The notes beneath the pieces are model-generated. The model had not been told where the DNA came from, did not search any database, and saw only the letters and a program-made list of their open reading frames with translations. Position numbers and translations under genes: made by a program. Shown in pieces: positions 47,187 to 59,316 of a DNA stretch of 64,000 bases (its first letter is position 1; every line of letters begins with the position of its first letter). This stretch comes from Warburgia ugandensis (taxonomy: Eukaryota > Streptophyta > Magnoliopsida > Canellales > Canellaceae): assembly GCA_035236585.1 (NCBI GenBank), contig CP141136.1:55135136-55199135 (forward strand), read 5' to 3'.

Positions 47187-47800
47187 TTGGCATATGCAGA
47201 TTATGATATGAATCTTGAGCAGCAAAACTTGCATTTACTTGACGTTGTTCTTCAAGCTCTCTACCACCCCATTGATGAAGATCTGATCATATATACAACA
47301 ATGCTAGTAAACTCCAAACGAGATAAAACACGCCCCCAGCTTCTGAGGCACACAGTCACCAAGCTTACTAGGAAAGGCATAAGATTCCAGAAGAGTCTAA
47401 AAATTTCATTGACATCAACTCATGAGTAATGGTGTCCTTGAAATTCCTCCACAAGTAATCAACAAATACACTGAATTGATCTTCCTCAACCTGATGGCAT
47501 TTGGGCAGTGCTATCCAAACCTAAGCCATCATGTCACTTGCTGTGTCAGCTTCATGAATGGAATCATTGATGCTGCTTTGGATGTAGCATACTTGCACTC
47601 TAAATGAATTATTGACACTAAGCTAGGGAGCAAAGAGGAAGTTGCTGATCTCTTCAATAGGCTCTCAATGGAGATAGTTGACATCAACAGTTGTTATCTT
47701 ACAGACGTATCGATGCATTTGAACAAGTACTATAAGTTGAAATGGTCCTCATGGGGAACCAACTTGAAGTGAGAATATCCTCAACATCCTGGCCATTATT
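47187..47800 (+). pseudogene. UPF0481 (DUF247) protein, C-terminal part, broken
   Basis: Reads HTVTKLTRKGIRFQKS, then in a shifted frame SNGVLEIPPQVINKYTE, FLNLMAFGQCYP and VSFMNGIIDAALDVAYLHS. A stop at 47605-47607 sits where Gly is expected before IIDTKLGSKEEVADLFNRL. The phrases TELxxxGIxFxxS, GxLxIPPLxI and the late KLGSxEEVADLFNRL mark the plant-specific DUF247 family, usually membrane-anchored at the C-terminus. The first half is absent. Frameshift near 47425, stop at 47607 and a further stop near 47771. Confidence 0.75.
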
Positions 47801-47989
47801 CCTCTCTTTCTCGCCAGTTTTCTCATTGTTCTCATAGCTTTGCAAATCATCCATAACAAAATATAAATCTTGTGCAATCTTAACCAATAAATGGATACGA
47901 TCATCCAATAAAAGCATAATGTTCCCCAAAATTATGGGCCCATAGTTCTCAATTAAGGGATGGGTGCCAATATCAAAACAAGGGAAAAA
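47801..47989. other. Sequence after the DUF247 relic
   Basis: Includes two copies of TATGGGCCCATAGTTCT-like sequence (47933 and 47993). No gene. Confidence 0.4.
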
Positions 47990-48262
47990 ATATATGGGCC
48001 CATAGTTCTTAATTTTTTTAGCTCATGTCGTATTTCAGATATTATAAAATATATCGCCAAAGATATCACCAGAGATATTGCAAAACAAATATCACATATC
48101 TCAGATTGCAGATTGCAGAATAAATGTCACATATCTTAGATATCACACAAGATATCACAGAACATATGACACATATTTCAGATATCACATAAGATATCAT
48201 CAGGGATATCGTAGGAGATGTGCCAACAAAAATGCTAAACATATACCATCAAATAAACCCCC
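47990..48262. repeat. Right member of a facing pair of terminal repeats
   Basis: Read in reverse from 48262 it begins GGGGGTTTATTTGATGGTAT and then repeats GATATC/ATATG motifs, mirroring 37989-38190. Confidence 0.5.
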
Positions 48263-49059
48263 TAAGTTATTACTGAAAGTTTATTTGGCTCAAGCCTTTG
48301 TATTTTCATAATGCCGAGGAAAGAAGATTTATAGTTTGTTTCTGGTGAAGTTTCAAACCTTGTTGCTCTGCATGCTAACTCTGCAAGTCCACTCACTCCA
48401 CTTAAGCTCAGACCTTTACTTACGAGTCGGATGAGTGAGTTCGTTTCAAAAGAGGACTTGGAAATTGTAGTGGTTCATCAAACAAGTTCTCCCCAAGTGG
48501 GAGATGGTGTTGGGCGAGGGTTTTTGCAACGTGAGGCCCCTCCAGGGCTCATTCATGGAAGAGCACCCCATTAATAAGATAGTCTATGTTCTGTCAGTAT
48601 GGATTGCGATAGTCAATGGCAGATCCCACCACTGCAGATCTCAGAGTGATTATGATACATGACAACAAGATCTCTTCAGCAATTCGTCGGAACTATGAAC
48701 AATTTGGTCAGGATCAATTGATTAAATTGCGCGCCAATGACCGCTCTGCGTGTGCTGTGGAAACCTAGGGCCGCGTCTGGGAAAGCGTCATATAGCTGGA
48801 CTCCTACCAAACTTATTCATTTTCTAAGCATGTCATAGAACAAAGTGCTTGGCACTTAGTAACATCATTAACCAAGAATAAAAAAAATTCAATGCAAGGG
48901 GGTTAGAAGAACCTCTTTCTGAAAAGATGCCATATCGAGGGAGGTGAGACCTGATATTTCCAGTGTTAGTCGATTTAAATTTCATTTGAATTATGCTGAT
49001 CTGGGTGAGTTTGTTGGATTTTTTCAATTTCATTTACAGTATGTGCTTTTTGGAGCTAA
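48263..49059. other. Unassigned sequence with an 80-codon open stretch
   Basis: 48346-48594 reads open (ending GLIHGRAPH before TAA) with ordinary amino-acid use, but I recognise no family. Possibly an exon remnant. Confidence 0.3.
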
Positions 49060-49885
49060 TTATATGTTAAAGCAAAATCTAGGATAGTTTTTTCCATCTC
49101 ATTTCTTTTTGCAATACCATACTCTTCGTGTACCCTATCATATACTTCATTTTCTTTTTCTACATGACCATTTAAATCTACTCGTATAAATATTCCCTCT
49201 TTGTTAGAAATTTCTTGCATTAGTCCTATATCTTCCCAGAATTATCTATTAATTCTATCTTTTAACCCTACCGTGATGCGTATACACTTATAACATTTAT
49301 GATTTTCTCTCCTAAAACAAGTTTTATTAGTAGAATTCTATCACTAGTTGTTCCAATGTCTATAACTTTATCGTTTAATTCTTTATCAACCAATATCTCT
49401 ATGTCATTTCTATTATTGTCCTTTCTTGCGTATCAGAGCTTATACCCATATATTTTTCTAGTTTTGGCCCTTTTTCACTTAGTTTCTTGGACATAAGATA
49501 TGTTGACTCTCCTATCTACTAAATTTGTACTCTTTCATGTCAATGTGCCTATATTCCATGTGGTGATATGAATCTTATTCTCATGAGCTAGTCTATTTAC
49601 CCCGCACCTCTAAAATGACACAAGAACCCCTGCCTATTTCCTATTGCACTTGTGTTCTGATGGAATGCGATGCTTCTGAAGGAATGCCCTTGGTCATTTT
49701 CCATTGCATCCAAGCTCAGATGTAGCACATTGCTTATGGGAAGTGCCTTAGCCTAAGGAAATGCCTTAGTCTTTATATTCATGTTAAAGGATTTGCCAAA
49801 AGATTTTATGCTAGCTGGTAACGTAACGTTACCCTCCTCCTTTATCTAGACTTGAGGTTAGATGCGAGATCATAAAACTACACTC
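49060..49885 (-). mobile_element. RTE-type LINE, copy C, old fragment
   Basis: The minus strand aligns with the leader and endonuclease region of the other copies, from AGGAGGAGGGT near 49850 to the GENIH-type phrase near 49070. It is strongly diverged. Everything after the endonuclease is missing, which is unlike simple 5' truncation. Confidence 0.7.
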
Positions 49886-50246
49886 CCTTTTGGGTTAATA
49901 CCACACCCTCATTTGGGTTCCTGGTAGAAGTGACTTTACCTTTCTCAATGATCTAAATCATTCATCTTAGCAGTCTTGTCATAGATTGTTCATATCCTAA
50001 AAATCACTTTACTCTGGAAGGTCCAACTATTGATTTTCTGATCCATTACCGCCAATTCAAAATGGTAGGATCATCCAGAATATTGCAATTTTGAATATCC
50101 AAAAATCATTAATATAAGTGGTTCAGATAATTAGAAAGGTGGATCCCTAAGGTGAAAATACTAGAACACTAAAACGAGGGTTTGACATTAGTCATAAATA
50201 GGCATGGGAATATCTCTTGGCTTCTCCACTGATTATCGTCTTGATC
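49886..50246. other. Unassigned sequence
   Basis: No gene or element recognised between LINE C and the target duplication of LINE D. Confidence 0.4.
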
Positions 50247-50262
50247 GTAGATAGCAAAAAAC

Positions 50263-53200
50263 TCCGCCAATGATAGTCCCAAGCCCGGATGAAAAAGGAG
50301 GAGGGTCCTGCGTCAGGTGCCAGCCTACAGGGGAGAAGTTGAAGATGATTTTGTTATTTCATTCTTACAAATGAATATGCATTTGTATATTAGTTTGTGA
50401 GGAAGAAATGAAAATCATCTCCCTCTTCTTAAATATGGCAACCCTTGTGTCAGGTAGCCAGCCAGCAAGGGTGAAGCTAAAGATGGCTTTGTTATTTCTT
50501 TTTGCTTGCAAATGAATGTATATTATTTTGTAAGGAAGAAATGAAAATCATCTTCAACTTTTAAGAAATACGGCACCCCAAATATGACATGAATCGAAAA
50601 CAAACATTCCCTCAAGCTAGGCCATTCCCCATAAGCGACGAGCTGCATCGGATCCCGGGTGTGGTGAAAAATAGGCAAGGGATACTAGGGCGCTCTCCCA
50701 AAAGCAACGCGCTACATCGGATATCGGGTGTAGTGAAAAATGGGCAAGGGCTGCTAGAGCGTCTCCTCGGAAGCGATGCGCTGCATCAGAACTTAGGTGT
50801 AGTGAAAAGTGGACATGGGTTCATACCATGGAGGTTAAGAAAGGCAATAGTAAATAGGGTATCACTAGAACATAAGATTCGTATCGCCACATGGAATATA
50901 GGGACACTAACTGGCAAGAGTTTGGAGTTAGTAGACGCGATGAAACGTAGGAGAGTCAACATCGCTTGTATCCAAGAAACCAAGTGGAAAGGGGCTAAAG
51001 CAAGAGAAATAGATTGGTATAAATTATGGTACGTAGGAAAGGAAAATAACAGAAATGGTGTAGGAATAATAGTGGATAAGGAATTAAAGGATAAAGTTGT
51101 GGATGTTAAAAGAATCAGTGATAGAATTATAATAATAAAAATTGTTCTAGGAGAGCAAATTATAAATGTTATAAGTGCATGTGCACCACAAGTAGGGTTA
51201 CAAGAGATAATCAAGAAACAGTTTTGGGAAGATATGGAGGGAATCATGCAAGAAATTCCCAACACTGAGTAGATATTTATAGGTGCAGACTTAAACGGCC
51301 ATGTAGGAAAAGATAAGGAAGGATATGATAGAATACACGGGGGATATGGTATAGGTGAACGAAATGAGATGGGGGAGAATATCCTCGATTTTGCTTTGTC
51401 ATATAACCTATCCATTGCAAATACACTCTTTAAGAAGAGGGATGAACATTTAATAACCTTTAAAAGTGGACTTCATAAAAGCTAAATAGACTTTTTTCTA
51501 CTTAGGAATAATGAACAATCTACATGTAAGGATTGTAAGGTGATGCCTGGTGAGAGTTTGACCTCACAACATAGGTTAATGGTAATGGATATCTATATCA
51601 AAAGATGGAGTAAAAGAACTAAACTTAATACACACCCAAAAACTAAGTGGTGGAACTTAAAAGGAGAGAAAATAACCTCCTTCAAAAATAAGTTGATGGT
51701 AGAAGGAAAGTGGAACTATGAAACAGAAGTAAATACTATGTGGATTAATATGGCTGAGTGCATTAAGAAAGTGGCAAAAGATGTCTTAGGAGTATCTAAA
51801 GGTAAAAGGGTATTAGCAAAGGAAACATGGTGGTGGAGTGAAACAGTTCAAAAAGTTATTAAAGAAAAACGGATGTGTTTTAAAGCATGGTAGAAGATTA
51901 GAAATAATGAAAACTATGAGCAATATAAGAATGCTAAAAACATTGCTAAGAGAATAGTGAGGCTAAACTTAAAGCATATGATGAGCTCTACAATAGACTA
52001 GGAATAAGAGAAGGTGAGAAAGATGTGTTTAAACTTGCAAAAGTAAGAGAACAGAAGGGTAAGGACTTAGATCATGTTAAGTGTATTAGAAGCGATGATC
52101 AAAGGGTATTAGTCAAAGATGATGAGATCAAACAAAGGTGGGAAACATACTTTCAAAAATTGTTAAATGACAATGATGCTGAGAATATAGGGATTGAAAA
52201 TACTATAAATCAAAATAACATTGGATATTATAGATATGAACGTAGGATTAGAATACCTGAAGTAAAAGAGGCCTTGAAAAAGATGAAATCAGGAAAGGCC
52301 ATGGGGCCTGATGGTATACCAATAGATGTTTGGAAGCATATGGGAGACATTGGGGTAGTTTGGTTGACCAAGTTGTTTAACAAGATTATAAAATTAAAAA
52401 AAATGCCTGATGAGTGGAGGAAAAGTTCTATTGTACCAATTTATAAGAATAAAGGAGACATACAGAGGTGCACTAATTATAGAGGGATCAAACTTATGAG
52501 CCACACGCTGAAACTTTTTGAAAGAGTGATTAAGAAGAGGCTGCGTCATGAAACAAGTGTATCAGAGAATCAGTTTGGTTTCATGCCTGGGAGGTCTACC
52601 ATGGAGGCTATTTTCTTACTAAGACAATTAGTAGAGAAATATAGGGAAAGGAGGAAAGACCTCCACATGGTCTTTATTGATTTAGAGAAAGCTTATGATA
52701 AAGTCCATAGAGAGTTAATATGGAGAGTGTTGGGTGGTAAAGGGGTTTTATAAGGATATATAGACATAATTAAAGATATGTATGAGGGAGTGGTAAGAAA
52801 TGTTAAGATCACTAGTGGTGTGACTGGTGATTTTCCTGTCACTATAGGATTGCACCAAGGATCGGCATTGAGTCCATACCTTTTCACATTGGTTATGGAT
52901 GAGCTAACAAAACATCTACACGAGGAGATTCCTTGGTGCATGTTATTTGCAGATGATATAGTCTTACTTGATGAGACAAGGGAGGGTGTAAACATAAAGC
53001 TAGAATTATGGAGAGAAGCATTAAAATTTGAAGGATTAAAAATTAGTCAAACTAAGACAGAATATATGGAATGTAATTTTAGCAAGGAGAGTAGGAGTAG
53101 AATACCAGTCAAGATTGATAACAAAGAAGTCCCCGTCAAAGATCACTTTCGGTACTTAGGATCAATAATTCATGAGAGTGGAGAGATTGAGAGGGAGGTT

Positions 53201-53750
53201 ATCCAGAGAATTCAAGCGGGTTGGAATAAATGGAGATGTGCATCTGGAGTTTTGTGTGATCGATGAGTGCCACTCAAACTAAAAGGAAAATTTTATAGGA
53301 TGGCCATAAGGCCAGCCATGCTCTATGGATCAGAATGTTGGGCAGTTAAGGAACATCATACTCATAGGATGAGCATCGCAGAAATGAGGATGTTGAGATG
53401 GATGAGTGGTAAGACAAGAAAAGATAGAATTCGAAATGAAAATATTGGAGGAAATTTAGGGATAACACCAATAGGTAATAAGATGAGGGAGACTAGACTT
53501 AGATGGTTTGGACATGTTCAAAGGAGACCAACAACGGCACCGGTTAGAAGAAGTGAGGCAATACAAGTAGAAAGTTTTAAAAGGGTAAGGGGAAGGCCCA
53601 AAAGAACGTGGATAGAAGTGGTGAGGAAAGATTTAAAAACTTTGGGACTAAATGAAGACATGGTATTTAATAGAGTGGAATGGAGGAATAAGATACATGT
53701 GGCCAACCCCTAATTGGGATAAGGTCTTGATAATGATGATGATGATGACT
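50263..53750 (+). mobile_element. RTE-type LINE, copy D, full length with target duplication
   Basis: 3488 bases bounded by a perfect 16-base duplication GTAGATAGCAAAAAAC (50247-50262 and 53751-53766). The order is: conserved 5' start TCCGCCAATGATAGTCCC; two leader hairpin units (50335-50575); three 69-base units (about 50629-50836); endonuclease; RT; and a 3' end TTGGGATAAGGTCTTGATAA with a GATGAT tail. LINEs copy themselves by target-primed reverse transcription. RTE elements have one ORF and short repetitive tails, as here. Confidence 0.9.
50589..53713 (+). pseudogene. Endonuclease-reverse transcriptase ORF of LINE D, with stops
   Basis: An N-terminal triple repeat (ALHRISGVVKNGQGLLER style) leads into the apurinic-type endonuclease (RIATWNIGTLTGKSLE, NIACIQETKWKG). 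RT follows with [27 protein letters not shown] and the catalytic FADDIVLLDE near 52948. The C-terminal part includes RMLRWMSGKTRKDRIR and WFGHVQRRP. Breaks are TAG at 51270, TAA near 51483, TAG near 51891, a frameshift near 51960, TAA near 52751 and TGA near 53264. The endonuclease and RT catalytic motifs are otherwise in place. Confidence 0.85.
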
Positions 53751-53766
53751 GTAGATAGCAAAAAAC

Positions 53767-54833
53767 ACTCATGTTCTTGAAGAAGGTAGCAAGTATGTGA
53801 GCAAACCGAGTTGGCTACAATATGCCTGCTCAGTCAAATCATTAACACTCCTAGGAATGTGAGAAAACCAAGTTGCTTAACATCAAGGAGTGTTCATACA
53901 TTGTGGGCTTTGTTCAATGTGCCTGAAATCATGTTTCATAAGTCTCTTTCCACCATCAGGTGATCCCCCCAAAGATGCCTTCATTGCTTAAGGGCAACCG
54001 ACAGAACCTAGACTTGTGCTTCATTTGAGTTAGTAATAGGAGTGTGGCTGCAAAATGCAAGATTCAATGATAAGTTTCTTAGGGCTCATCCAACACGAGC
54101 ACTTCTTGGATTGCCATCAAAAGCCTTCGTCATAGTTGTGCTGAATCTCTCCACAAAGGTGGTTCTTTCGGCTTGACCATCACCTTCGGCTTTGCCCATA
54201 TATTTGAATAACAGAAGTCAAACATCTGAAAACATTTGAATCAAATACTATTTCTGTGAAGAACTTTACTTTAATTAGCTCCATTTCTCCTTTTTCTCAC
54301 ACTCCTCAAAGTGCATGTTATGGGAAATCAATGAATGGCACGTTGAATGCTAAAGAGAAAGAAGTGGACACATTTAGAAGGCCAACATAGGTGTTTCTTT
54401 ATACACATTTAGAAGAATGGTTAGTGCATTGGAAGGTTTCAATGAAGCCAATGTAAATGTTATCTTTCAGAAATGCCTAGATTATATTCAGTTTCTATTT
54501 GCATGAAAAAGATTATCTATTTCCTATGTACAATCAAATGCTATCTTTTGGAAATGTCTAGCTAAATTAATTTTTTTGCATACCATTCACTCGTGTAATT
54601 GCATTTCTAGCATTTGCATTGGACTTGAACATGTATTTGTCTAAGATCACATCTAACAGAGACTTCAGCAGTATGAGCTACAAATGCCTTGAATACGAGC
54701 TTAAGATGTGATGCATGGAAGATCCAGACACTATGTTACTTAAGACGAGACATTTTGTTAGCCATAGTAGCAAATATACTTCTGTTTAGATGCCAATCAA
54801 AAGATAGGATATTGTCACCTAAACCTATTGATG
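53767..54833. other. Unassigned sequence between LINE D and the CACTA element
   Basis: No recognised gene or element in about 1.07 kb. Confidence 0.4.
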
Positions 54834-55470
54834 CACTACTACATAGGGGCTTTTAAAGTAGGTTAAAAGTGATAATAGAAGTCATGACTTCTATCGAGCC
54901 AACTTGGAAAGTTGACAACTTTTAAAGCGATTTACATAAACATCTTTAAAGGTCACAAACTTTTAAAGCAGTTTACATAAACGTCTTTAAAGGTCACAAA
55001 CTTTTAAAGTCATTTTTTTAAGCGACTTCAAAAGTCGTGTTCGACTTTTGAAGTCTTTCACAAAAAAAAAAAAAAAAAAGTTCTAAAGTTGGTAACTTTA
55101 GAAGTCATTTTCATCTAAGCAACTTCAAAAGTACCACATTTTGATGAACTTTTGAAGTTGCTTATACGAAAATGACTTTAGAAGTTGTTTTCATATAAGC
55201 AACTTGCATACAAAAAAAAAAAGAAAAAACTACTTTAAAGGTTTGTAACTTTTAAAGTCATTTTTAAATAAGCAACTTTAAAGCTCATGTTTTGATGGAC
55301 TTTTAAAATCATTTTATCTTAAACAACTTGAAAATTTATAATATTTTAAAGTTTCTTTTCTTTTTTTTCTTTTTTTTCCTAAACGACTTAAAAAATTCTG
55401 TAGTTTTGAAGTCATTTAGTGAAAAATCGACTTTAAAAGTTTTTTTTTTTTTTTTTCAAATTTTTTTCAA
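54834..55470. repeat. CACTA subterminal repeat region
   Basis: More than a dozen short motifs around CTTTTAAAG and CTTCAAAAG in direct and inverted orientation, separated by A and T runs. Confidence 0.75.
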
Positions 55471-56501
55471 GCTCCACCACCTGTATACAATTGAATAACA
55501 AACATCCCATATATATACACTTGGTACTCAAAACAATGTTTATAAATATTAAAAACATGTTAATATACAACATTCATCCACTTCTTGATACAATACCATC
55601 TTTAATTGCATAATAAACATCATATACACCTAATACTTCAATCTTCTCAAACATGAAAAACCAACAACCACTAAAATGCATCCACATCTTAATTTATTGA
55701 TACATTACCACTTATGTATACATTGAATGAGAAATATTCTATGCACTTAGTACTTCAAACAATCATTATAAACATGAAAAACCAAATATCATATACACCT
55801 AGATAATACTTTAATCTCCATACACATTTGAAACCACCATCCACTACAATGCATTGACATCTTTCTTCATACACTACCACCTATGTATATATTGAATAAC
55901 AAATAACAAACATTCTATACCCTTTATACAAACAATCTTTATAAACATGAAAAACCAAACATCCACTACAACATGCATCCACTTCTTTCTTGATACTTGA
56001 ATCGTTCTTAAAATATAATGCCTAATACATCCATAATGGGTACAAAACATCCATACTCATCATTATCCATCCACTTCTATCTTGAAAATAATTTATATAA
56101 GAAACTGCCACATATTCACTTCATGTTCAAGATCCAAATTCACTTCATCCATACTAATTTATTGCCAAACTCCAAATTTCCACTCATTATATGTGTGTGT
56201 GTATTTCAAAGAAAATAATAAAATTTAAAGGAACACACACAAGTCAATGGTAAAAATACTTTATTATGTATTTTAAGTTCATGTAGTTACTCCAAGTGAT
56301 ATAATTGAAACTCATTGCATACTCAGCCCATTCACTTTGTATTCCATTGAGATTTACTTTGGAGTAACTCTTCTTATTTGCACACTCAGAAACCACAGCA
56401 ACCTGAAATAAAACATATTTAATTAAGCTAAAACTTTTTAGCTAGATCCATAAAAACTATAAAAAAATATAAGATTATGAAAAATAAAAAGTGTTCTACC
56501 T
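55471..56501. other. AT-rich interior of the CACTA element
   Basis: No coding sequence recognised. Phrases such as AAACATGAAAAACCAA, a CATCCACT motif and ACACTACCACCTATGTATA-like sequence recur at irregular intervals. Confidence 0.45.
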
Positions 56502-56602
56502 TTTTTAAATGAGAGATAGGAATACAATCAAATATTAGAGTCCTTATGTACTTAAGGACATAATACCCACACTCCCAATCAGACTGTTGTTGAGTACACT
56601 GT
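56502..56602 (-). pseudogene. Ulp1-like (C48) protease exon with the catalytic Cys
   Basis: After acceptor CACAG it reads TQQQSDWECGYYVLKYIRTL. The W-E-C-G-Y-Y-V motif is the active-site cysteine region of Ulp1/SUMO-protease-like domains that plant CACTA and MULE elements often carry. Donor near 56502. Confidence 0.65.
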
Positions 56603-57079
56603 GCAACAAGGACAACGAAAAAGAACTCATAAATATCATTTGTAATAATGTAGGTTTAATTAGTGATAACTTAGAGCAATTAACTATTTTATATACTTTG
56701 ATATTCTTCCAAGTGAGTTTTGGTAGTTATATAAAGTCTTGGTCACTGTAGCCCATTCAATCCAAGACTCACAAATTTAAATTTTAAATGCATTATAGAT
56801 GAATAATAAATTACTTATTTACACATAACACATAAAAATAAATAAATGCTTACTTATTTACAATATCTGTGAGATTGAGACGGATAAGCATAAAAAAAGA
56901 AAGCATGGCCACCATGCACATTCTAAACGAGCATCATCTAGACCTACATAGACAATCATATGGATTTTAATGAAAGTTGACAATCCCTAAATAAAGAATA
57001 ATTTCGCAAGAAAATGAGAAAATTAAAACTTATCCGCTATTATAGGGAATCATTAAGCCCTGTCCCTGAGAGCAGCGAA

Positions 57080-57220
57080 AGAAGCCTGGTAAAATATCCT
57101 AAATATGCCTCTCGATTGGCCATTGCTCCACTGCTCCAGAAATGATGCTAGAGTCAAGGAATTGGTAAAGTGTACCCTCACCCTCAAAAAGGCTAGTCAC
57201 ATCATTCAAGAAGCTGCATA
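57080..57220 (-). pseudogene. Ulp1-like protease gene, N-terminal catalytic-region exon
   Basis: Reads FLNDVTSLFEGEGTLYQFLD, then SSIISGAVEQWPIER. It resembles the FxDPxxISG segment before the catalytic His in transposon C48 proteases. LMIPYNSG follows further on (about 57040-57065), but a stop stands where the His-Trp should be, so it is inactive. Confidence 0.55.
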
Positions 57221-57300
57221 AAAGAAATAATTATTACATATACCATTAAAATATAACATGTAATTAAAAAACAAATGATTTATAAGCAAAGTATGTGCAT

Positions 57301-57530
57301 ATACCCCATGTAGGAGATAATGTGAGGGTGCTCAAGTTGATCTCATAAGCAAATTCATAATAGGTCCTCTGTCATAAGTGGCACTACAATGACGTCCTCG
57401 GCAAGCACTCCCTACTTGATTTGTACATGATTGATTCCCATATCATCGCTGATGAGACAATATATTAACCTTAGGGATCGAGGCGTATTATGTGGGACTT
57501 CCACACGATCCTGGAACTGCTGCTGTAAAA
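57301..57530 (-). pseudogene. CACTA gene, middle exon
   Basis: After an acceptor it reads QQFQDRVEVPHNTPRSLRLI, then YCLISDDMGINHVQIK with stops afterwards. It resembles the linker before the protease domain in plant CACTA proteins. Weak on its own; position and strand support it. Confidence 0.4.
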
Positions 57531-58111
57531 GATGTAAATTTTTTTAGCTTAATAAGATAAATCTATGAAGAATGCCTACTTTATGATTAAGAAAAACCAA
57601 AGATATATACAAGTACCTATCCCATTGGTGCCACAGCCATAGGTGACATTGGAATGACAGTTGATCTCAGTGTCACATTTTGTTGCTGATTAACCATATA
57701 TAATTATTAAATAATTGAGGTCTCTAGATAAAGAATATTAATGAGGAAGGTAGTATGATAAGATACATTATCGTGGACTCTATGAGAATGACTAGTGCCT
57801 CCGGTCAAGTGACAGATATGCAACTACCTGCCCAACAGTTATAATATTTTTCATTTCTAATGGAAATGGTAGGCATGCATTAGCATTCAAAGCCATGGTA
57901 ATGGACACCTGCTTAGTATACAGTGGCATACTAATCCATGCAAAACATTTGATTCATGCTCATAGCATGAACCAACTGCCACGATATTTTGATGCGAATC
58001 TAAGGCCAACATCATTTACCCACCTACAAATCAAATATGCTATAGAGAGGTTAAGATATAGAATTATTACAAATGGACAATGAAAATATCTAATTTTGTC
58101 TATGTATATAC

Positions 58112-58460
58112 CTCTTGGGTAGGAATTTCCTTTTCGAGGGGAGTTAGATGTCCTTCATTATCTTCTTTAGTTGGGAAATTACAGCTCGCATATGATGGAG
58201 GTACAAGGGGTTGTGAGAATTATGAGTAAGGGATGGAGTAATAATCATGAAATATCTCTTATGCATATAACTAAATATATCAAACTTTATTTTCTTAACA
58301 AGCTCATTGTAGGCCTTCTCATCATCTTGAACTTTAAGTATACGTCCTCTACCAAAGAATTTAGAAGGAACAACCCTATGACCCATGCCCCTAACTCGAC
58401 TAGGGTGGTCCTTATTACCCATAGCCCTATACAAGATGTCATCCTTGGCAGCAGTGCTGC
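58112..58460 (-). pseudogene. CACTA transposase-type (Ptta/En/Spm) exon
   Basis: Reads AKDDILYRAMGNKDHPSRVR, then GMGHRVVPSKFFGRGR and a helical basic stretch ending KKIMKDI, then LTPLEKEIPTQE before a donor. The GxKDHPxRVRGxG phrase is characteristic of plant CACTA second-protein genes. First exon(s) would lie to the right, beyond the Athila-like insertion. Confidence 0.65.
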
Positions 58461-58480
58461 TTAAAGTTTCTGTTATAGCA

Positions 58481-59310
58481 TGTCAAGTGTTGAATTTTGG
58501 CTAAAAGACCCCTAGTTTAACATTCAATTAGAACATCTAACCGTTCAAATTTGCAAAATTTAGTTTGATTTTAAATTTATCTCAAATTGACCATCCAAAC
58601 CTTAATTTCTCAAAATTAATGGTTAGATGATCATTAGAGTTTATTAGATGATTAATGTGCAATTTAGATGATTTTAATTTAGTCTTTTATTTTGCAGATT
58701 AACTATAAGAGGCATGGATGGCTATGGATCATTGTTATAGATTATCCCTCAAGGATCAACGAGGCAGATTAGTGAAGAGCAAGAAGGTTTCCTAATGGAA
58801 GAGGATTCATAATTGGAAGAGTCCTAATTGAAAGAGGAGTCTAAAAGGAAGAAGAGTCCTAGATGGGAAGAAGAGGAGTTTGTTAGAGTAAAATAAGGAA
58901 GGAAAAACTATTATAAAAAGGAGAACCATGGAGGTGGAGGGGTGTTGTGTTTTTTTTGAAAAGTTGTTTTGGGAGTTTTGAGTTTTTACTTTCCTTAGCT
59001 TGTTTGCTATTGTCTTTTCCTAGTTATCTTGTGTTCATCTTTTTCCTTTGCTATTGTCTTTTCCTAGTCCTAGAGTGCATATTTAGTTTCATTTTCTATT
59101 TTTTTTGGAATAAGAAAGTCTGTAATTCGTAGAAGTTAAATAAATCTGAAATTTTATTTTATTGTCATTTTATTTCTGTTATATTTATTAGTTTTATTTT
59201 TAATTAAATTTTATGTAAAATTCCATCTTTTAAAGCAAGTCCCTATAGAATCGACCTATATTTGCATAGCTATACTACAATAGCTCATGCACTTGCAAAA
59301 AATATCAACA
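58481..59310 (+). repeat. 5' LTR of the Athila-like element
   Basis: About 830 bases from TGTCAAGTGTTG to AATATCAACA. The right end is set by the primer site; the left end by form only, and TG at 58471 is an alternative. Confidence 0.55.
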
Positions 59311-59316
59311 AGTTTT

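Larger units (their letters stand above)
54834..58480 (-). mobile_element. CACTA (En/Spm) element, left end and gene, interrupted on the right
   Basis: CACTACTACATAGG at 54834 follows ATG, a possible 3-base duplication half. The next 620 bases are packed with subterminal repeats built on ACTTTTAAAGT and AACTTTxAAGTC in both orientations, typical of CACTA ends. A decayed multi-exon gene runs on the minus strand from about 58460 to 56502. The other terminus is not in view because an Athila-like element begins at 58481. Confidence 0.7.

Noticed and set aside
50786-51415. 209-codon minus-strand open stretch
   Set aside because: Antisense shadow of the LINE D endonuclease.
53767-54833. RNase H-like coding region on the minus strand
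   Set aside because: Tried all frames by eye; no stable motif appeared.
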